Origin: Limnomonas spitsbergensis
Taxonomy: Eukaryota; Chlorophyta; Chlorophyceae; Chlamydomonadales
Reading direction: 5' to 3'
Assembly: GCA_037349105.1 (NCBI GenBank)
Contig: JAYJMM010000112.1
Coordinates: 5,912,501 to 5,976,500, forward strand
Length of the DNA: 64,000 nucleotides
Position numbers and translations under genes: made by a program
Shown: positions 57,601 to 64,000 of the stretch, in pieces
How the letters are laid out: each line of letters starts with the position of its first letter
How positions within the stretch are numbered: position 1 is the stretch's first letter
Notes under the pieces: generated by a model
What the model saw: the letters and a program-made list of their open reading frames with translations, nothing else
Databases searched by the model: none
What the model was told of the DNA's origin: nothing

Positions 57601-59800
57601 GTGTTTCCTGCGCATTTCTGGTGGGTGTTGCGCATCACTGGTTCGCACCGCAACCGCCCATATTTCCTGTGCCCTGCTGGTGGGTATTGCGCTTCACCAG
57701 CATGCACCCCAAGCGCCCACATTTCCTGTGCCCTGCCAGTGGGTGTTGCGCTTCACCAGCAAGCACCCCACGCGCCCATATTTCCTGTGCCCTCCTGGTG
57801 GGTGTCGCACTTCACCAGCATAAACCCCAAGCGCCCGTTTTTCCTGTGCCCTGCTGGTGGATGTTGCGCTTCAACAGCATGCACCCCAACCGCCCGCATT
57901 TCCTGTGCCCTGCTCGCGGGAGTTGCGCTTCACCAGCATGCTCCCCAACCGCCCGTACTTCCCATGTCCTGCTGGTGGGTGTTGCGCTTCACCAGCATGC
58001 ACCGCAACTGCCCGTATTTCCTGTGTCCTGCTGGTGGGTGTTGCGCTTCAATGGCATGCACCGCAACCGCCCGTATTTCCTATGCCCTGCTGGTGGGTGT
58101 TTCGCTTCATTGGCATGCACCGCGACCGCCGGTGTTTCCTGAGCCCTGCTGGTGGGTGTTTCGCTTCACCAGCATGCACCCCAACCGCCCGTATTTCCTA
58201 TGCCCTCCTGGTGGATGTTGCACTTCACCAGCATGCACCCTAAGCGCCCGTATTTCCTGTGCCTTGCTGGTGGGTGTTGCGCTTCATTGGCATGCACCGC
58301 GACTGCCCATGTTTCCTGCGCATTTTTGGTGGGTGTTGCGCTTCACCAGCATGCACCCCAAGCGCGCATATTTCCTGTGCCCTCCTGGTGGGTGTCGCGC
58401 TTTAACAGCATGCACCCCAAGCACCCATCTTTCCTGTGCCCTCCTGGTGGGTGTAGCGCTTCATTGGCATGCACCGCGACCGCTCGTGTTTCCTGCGCAT
58501 TTCTGGTGGGTGTTGCGCATCACTGGTACGCACCGCAACCGCCCATATTTCCTGTGCCCTGCTGGTGGGTGTTGCGCTTCACCAGCATGCACCCCAAGCG
58601 CGCATATTTCCTGTGCCCTCCTGGTGGGTGTCGCGCTTTACCAGCATGCACCCCAAGCACCCGTCTTTCCTGTGCCCTCCTGGTGGGTGTTGCGCTTCAT
58701 TGGCATGCACTGCGACCGCCCGTGTTGCCTACGCTCTGCGGGTGGGTGTTGCGCTTCACAGGTATACACCGCAACCGCCCATATTTCCTGCGCCTTGCTG
58801 GTGGGTGTTGCGCTTGACTAGCATGCACACCAAGCGCCCGCATTTCCTGTGCCATGCTGGTGGGTGTTGCCCTTCACCAGCATGCACCCCAACCGCCCGT
58901 ATTTTCTGTGCCCTGCTCGTGGGAGTTGCGCTTCACCAGCATGCTCCCCAACCGCCCGTACTTCCTATGTCTTTCTGGTGGGTGTTGCGCATCACTGGTA
59001 CGCACCGCAACCGCCCATATTTCCTGTGCCCCGCTGGTGGGTGTTGCGCTTCACCAGCATGCACCCCAAGCGCGCATATTTCCTGTGCCCTCCTGGTGGG
59101 TGTCGCGCTTTACCAGCATGCACCCCAAGCACCCGTCTTTCCTGTGCCCTCCTGGTGGGTGTTGCGCTTCATTGGCATGCACTGCGACCGCCCGTGTTGC
59201 CTACGCTCTGCTGGTGGGTGTTGCGCTTCACAGGTATACACCGCAACCGCCCATATTTCCTGTGCCCTGCTGGTGGGTGTTGCGCTTCACTAGCATGCAC
59301 ACCAAGCGCCCGCATTTCCTGTGCCCTGCCAGTGGGTGTTGCGCTTCACCAGCATGCACCCCAACCGCCCGTATTTCCTGTGCCCTGCTCGTGGGAGTTG
59401 CGCTTCACCAGCATGCTCCCCAACCGCCCGTACTTCCTATGTCCTGCTGGTGGGTGTTGCGCTTCAATGGCATGCACCGCAACCGCCCGTATTTTATGTG
59501 CCCTGCTGGTGGGTGTTGCGCTTCACCAGCATGCACCCCAAGCGCGCATATTTCCTGTGCCCTCCTGGTGGGTGTCGCGCTTTACCAGCATGCACCCTAA
59601 GCACCCATCTTTCCTGTGCCCTCCTGGTGGGTGTTGCGCTTCATTGGCATGCACCGCGACCGCCCGTGTTTCCTGCGCATTTCTGGTGGGTGTTGCGCAT
59701 CACTAGTACGCACCGCAACCGCCCATATTTCCTGTGCCCTGCTGGTGGGTGTTGCGCTTCACCAGCATGCACCCCAAGCGCGCATATTTCCTGTGCCCTC
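54660..59800 (+). repeat. Region organised by a 472-bp (8-unit) higher-order repeat
   Basis: The same variant junction (CCATGCTGGTGGGTGTTGCC or CCCTGCCAGTGGGTG followed by the CCCAACCGCCC unit) occurs at 54660, 55132 and 55604, at 56312, 56784 and 57256, and at 58849 and 59321. These spacings are 472 bp, or 8 units; one step is 708 bp, or 12 units. Confidence 0.75.
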
Positions 59801-60059
59801 CTGGTGGGTGTCGCGCTTTACCAGCATGCACCCCAAGCACCCGTCTTTCCTGTGCCCTCCTGGTGGGTGTTGCGCTTCATTGGCATGCACTGCGACCGCC
59901 CGTGTTGCCTACGCTCTGCGGGTGGGTGTTGCGCTTCACAGGTATACACCGCAACCGCCCATATTTCCTGCGCCTTGCTGGTGGGTGTTGCGCTTGACTA
60001 GCATGCACACCAAGCGCCCGCATTTCCTGTGCCATGCTGGTGGGTGTTGCCCTTCACCA

Positions 60060-63000
60060 GCATGCACCCCAACCGCCTGTATTTCCTATGCCCTGCTGGT
60101 GGGTGTTGCGCTTCAATGGCATGCACCGCAGCCGCCCGTATTTTATGTGCCCTGCTGGTGGGTGTTGCGCTTCAACAGCATGCACCCCAGCCGCCCATAT
60201 TGCATGTGCCCTGCTGGTGGGTGTTGCGCTTCAACAGCATGCACCCCAACCGCCCGTATTTCCTATGCCCTGCTGGTGGGTGTTTCGCCTCATTGGCATG
60301 CACTGCGACCGCCCGTGTTTCCTACGCTCTGCTGGTGGGTGTTGCGCTTCACAGGTATACACCGCAACCGCCCATATTTCTTAAGCCCTGCTGGTGGGTG
60401 TTGCGCTTCACTAGCATGCACACCAAGCGCCCGCATTTCCTGTGCCATGCTGGTGGGTGTTGCCCTTCACCAGCATGCACCCCAACCGCCCGTATTTCCT
60501 GTGCCCTGCTCGTGGGAGTTGCGCTTCACCAGCATGCTCCCCAACCGCCCGTACTTCCTATGTCCTGCTGGTGGGTGTTGCGCTTCAATGGCATGCACCG
60601 CAACCGCCCGTATTTTATGTGCCCTGCTGGTGGGTGTTGCGCTTCACCAGCATGCACCCCAAGCGCGCATATTTCCTGTGCCCTCCTGGTGGGTGTCGCG
60701 CTTTACCAGCATGCACCCCAAGCACCCGTCTTTCCTGTGCCCCCTGGTGGTGGTTGCGCTTCATTGGCATGCACTGCGACCGCCCGTGTTTCCTGCGCAT
60801 TTCTGGTGGGTGTTGCACATCACATGTACGCACCGCAACCGCCCATATTTCCTGTGCCCTGCTGGTGGGTGTTGCGCTTCACCAGCATGCACCCCAAGCG
60901 CCCACATTTCCTGTGCCCTGCTGGTGGGTGTTGCGCTTCACCAGCATGCACACCAAGCGCCCGCATTTCCCATGTCCTGCTGGTGGGTGTTGCCCTTCAC
61001 CAGCATGCACCCCAACCGCCCGTATTTCCTGTGCCCTGCTCGTGGGAGTTGCGCTTCACCAGCATGCTCCCCAACCGCCCGTACTTCCTATGTCCTGCTG
61101 GTGGGTGTTGCGCTTCAATGGCATGCACCGCAACCGCCCGTATTTTATGTGCCCTGCTGGTGGGTGTCGCGCTTTACCAGCATGCACCCCAAGCACCCGT
61201 CTTTCCTGTGCCCTCCTGGTGGGTGTTGCGCTTCATTGGCATGCACCGCGACCGCCCGTGTTTCCTGCGCATTTCTGGTGGGTGTTGCGCATCACTGGTA
61301 CGCACCGCAACCGCCCATATTTCCTGTGCCCTGCTGGTGGGTGTTGCGCTTCACCAGCATGCACCCCAAGCGCCCACATTTCCTGTGCCCTCCTGGTGGG
61401 TGTCGCGCTTTACCAGCATGCACCCCAAGCACCCGTCTTTCCTGTGCCCTCCTGGTGGGTGTTGCGCTTCATTGGCATACACTGCGACCGCCCGTGTTGC
61501 CTACGCTCTGCGGGTGGGTGTTGCGCTTCACCAGCATGCACCCCAAGCGCCCACATTTCCTGTGCCCTGCCAGTGGGTGTTGCGCTTCACCAGCAAGCAC
61601 CCCACGCGCCCATATTTCCTGTGCCCTCCTGGTGGGTGTCGCACTTCACCAGCATAAACCCCAAGCGCCCGTATTTCCTGTGCCCTGCTGGTGGATGTTG
61701 CGCTTCAACAGCATGCACCCCAACCGCCCGCATTTCCTGTGCCCTGTTGGTGGGTGTTGCGCTTCACCAGCATGCTCCCCAACCGCCCGTACTTCCCATG
61801 TCCTGCTGGTGGGTGTTGCGCTTCACCAGCATGCACCGCAACTGCCCGTATTTCCTGTGTCGTGCTGGTGGGTGTTGCGCTTCAATGGCATGCACCGCAA
61901 CCGCCCGTATTTCCTATGCCCTGCTGGTGGGTGTTTCGCTTCATTGGCATGCACCGCGACCGCCCGTGTTTCCTGAGCCCTGCTGGTGGGTGTTTCGCCT
62001 CACCAGCATGCACCCCAAGCGCCCATATGTCCTGTGCCCTCCTGGTGGATGTTGCACTTCACCAGCATGCACCCTAAGCGCCCGTATTTCCTGTGCCTTG
62101 CTGGTGGGTGTTGCGCTTCACCAGCATGCACCCCAACCGCCCGTATTTCCTGTGTCTTAATGGTGGGTGTTGCGCCTCACCAGCATGCACCGCAACTGCC
62201 CGTATTTCCTGTGCCCTGCTGGTGGATGTTGCGCTTCACCAGCATAAACCCCAAGTGCCCGTATTTCCTGTGCCCTGCTGGTGGGTGTTGCGCTTCACCA
62301 GCATGCACCCCAAGCGCCCATATTTCCTGCGCCTTGCTAGTGGGTGTTGCGCTTCACCAGCATGCACCGCAACCGCCCATATTTCCTGTGCCCTCCTGGT
62401 GGGTGTTGCACTCCACCAACATGCACCCCAACCGCCCATATTTCCTGTGCCCTGCTGGTGGGTGTTGCGCTTCACCAGCATGCACCCCAAGCGCCCATAT
62501 TTCCTGTGCCCTCCTGGTGGGTGTTGCGCTTTACCAGCATGCACCCCAAGCACCCGTCTTTCCTGTGCCCTCCTGGTGGGTGTTGCGCTTCATTGGCATG
62601 CACCGCGACTGACCATGTTTCCTGCGCATTTTTGGTGGGTGTTGCGCTTCACTGGTACGCACCGCAACCGCCCATATTTCCTGTGCCCTGCTGGTGGGTG
62701 TTGCGCTTCACCAGCATGCACCCCAAGCGCCCACATTTCCTGTGCCCTGCTGGTGGGTGTTGCGCTTCACCAGCATGCACACCAAGCGCCCGCATTTCCC
62801 ATGTCCTGCTGGTGGGTGTTGCCCTTCACCAGCATGCACCCCAACCGCCCGTATTTCCTGTGCCCTGCTCGTGGGAGTTGCGCTTCACCAGCATGCTCCC
62901 CAACCGCCCGTACTTCCTATGTCCTGCTGGTGGGTGTTGCGCTTCAATGGCATGCACCGCAACCGCCCGTATTTTATGTGCCCTGCTGGTGGGTGTCGCG

Positions 63001-64000
63001 CTTTACCAGCATGCACCCCAAGCACCCGTCTTTCCTGTGCCCTCCTGGTGGGTGTTGCGCTTCATTGGCATGCACCGCGACCGCCCGTGTTTCCTGCGCA
63101 TTTTTGGTGGGTGTTGCGCATCACTGGTACGCACCGCAACCGCCCATATTTCCTGTGCCCTGCTGGTGGGTGTTGCGCTTCACCAGCATGCACCCCAAGC
63201 GCCCACATTTCCTGTGCCCTCCTGGTGGGTGTCGCGCTTTACCAGCATGCACCCCAAGCACCCGTCTTTCCTGTGCCCTCCTGGTGGGTGTTGCGCTTCA
63301 TTGGCATGCACTGCGACCGCCCGTGTTGCCTACGCTCTGCGGGTGGGTGTTGCGCTTCACCAGCATGCACCCCAAGCGCCCACATTTCCTGTGCCCTGCC
63401 AGTGGGTGTTGCGCTTCACCAGCAAGCACCCCACGCGCCCATATTTCCTGTGCCCTCCTGGTGGGTGTCGCACTTCACCAGCATAAACCCCAAGCGCCCG
63501 TATTTCCTGTGCCCTGCTGGTGGATGTTGCGCTTCAACAGCATGCACCCCAACCGCCCGCATTTCCTGTGCCCTGCTGGTGGGTGTTGCGCTTCACCAGC
63601 ATGCTCCCCAACCGCCCGTACTTCCCATGTCCTGCTGGTGGGTGTTGCGCTTCACCAGCATGCACCGCAACTGCCCGTATTTCCTGTGTCCTGCTGGTGG
63701 GTGTTGCGCTTCAATGGCATGCACCGCAACCGCCCGTATTTCCTATGCCCTGCTGGTGGGTGTTTCGCTTCATTGGCATGCACCGCGACCGCCCGTGTTT
63801 CCTGAGCCCTGCTGGTGGGTGTTTCGCCTCACCAGCATGCACCCCAAGCGCCCATATGTCCTGTGCCCTCCTGGTGGATGTTGCACTTCACCAGCATGCA
63901 CCCTAAGCGCCCGTATTTCCTGTGCCTTGCTGGTGGGTGTTGCGCTTCACCAGCATGCACCCCAACCGCCCGTATTTCCTGTGTCTTAATGGTGGGTGTT
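60060..64000 (+). repeat. Distal copy of a 3.9-kb or longer satellite segment also at about 48970-52910
   Basis: From about 60060 to the window end the sequence matches 48970-52910 at a constant offset of 11,090 bp, including rare private variants such as CATTGGCATACACTGCGACC (50382 and 61472) and TGTCTTAATGGTGGG (near 52893 and 63983). I saw no mismatch in the lines I compared. Confidence 0.8.

Larger units (their letters stand above)
26005..64000 (+). repeat. 59-bp tandem repeat array (about 644 units, continues past the window)
   Basis: The consensus unit is 59 bp: CTGGTGGGTGTTGCGCTTCA, CCAGCATGCACCCCAACCGC, then CCGTATTTCCTGTGCCCTG. Common variants alter the core (CCAGCATGC, ATGGCATGC, TTGGCATGC, CTGGTACGC, CAGGTATAC). 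Since 59 is two more than a multiple of three and the unit has no plus-strand stop, all three frames stay open and show a 59-residue Cys/Trp/Pro-rich periodicity; occasional stops come from variants such as CATAAACC, GACTGACC and TTCTTAAG. It begins mid-unit against the LINE. No gene is supported anywhere in the array. Confidence 0.95.

Noticed and set aside
11697..60833. Minus-strand open frames of 60-115 codons within both arrays
   Set aside because: Their length is set by the spacing of a TGA present on the minus strand of each unit, so they recur at fixed spacing and carry no independent signal.
26005..64000. Dozens of overlapping open frames (up to 1,345 codons) rich in Cys, Trp and Pro that look like cysteine-rich repeat proteins
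   Set aside because: Same arithmetic with a 59-bp unit. The frames overlap each other completely and have no starts, domains or flanking gene signals.
10151..64000. Regular repeats that might suggest a CRISPR array
   Set aside because: Units are directly adjacent with no unique spacers, no cas genes are present, and the context is eukaryotic.

Overview
The window looks like repeat-rich nuclear DNA of a eukaryotic alga, probably of the green lineage. This is inferred from spliceosomal GT-AG introns, a Ty3-type LTR retrotransposon carrying a DNMT-like cytosine methyltransferase, an APE-type non-LTR retrotransposon with added chromatin-type domains, and very long satellite arrays. No bacterial operon, rRNA or tRNA is visible, and the species cannot be named from sequence alone.

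Layout. 1-4142 is the 3' part of an LTR retrotransposon: one open frame with a C5-MTase domain, integrase and PHD finger, then a 3' untranslated region, a polypurine tract and two tandem 223-bp LTR copies. 4146-7641 is an imperfect inverted duplication carrying two convergent copies of a small two-exon gene whose product resembles zf-3CxxC zinc-binding proteins. 7645-9712 has no gene I can support. 9713-10135 is a decayed reverse transcriptase remnant. 10151-17597 is a 49-bp tandem array of about 152 units with a 2,596-bp higher-order repeat. 17598-26004 is a nearly intact non-LTR retrotransposon (cysteine protease-like domain, APE endonuclease, RT, PHD-like finger, Dam-like methyltransferase fold), broken by one 1-nt frameshift in the RT. 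26005-64000 is a 59-bp tandem array of about 644 units with several nested higher-order repeats; it continues past the window edge.

The most interesting theme is that two unrelated retroelements in one window both carry a methyltransferase-like domain and a PHD-type finger. One domain is cytosine-C5 type; the other resembles phage-type N6-adenine methyltransferases but has lost its catalytic motif. The LINE also carries a Josephin/OTU-like protease domain. This suggests, without proving it, repeated capture of chromatin and ubiquitin modules by retrotransposons in this genome.

The many long open frames inside both arrays should not be read as genes. Unit lengths of 49 and 59 bp are not multiples of three and the units lack plus-strand stop codons, so every plus frame stays open by arithmetic.
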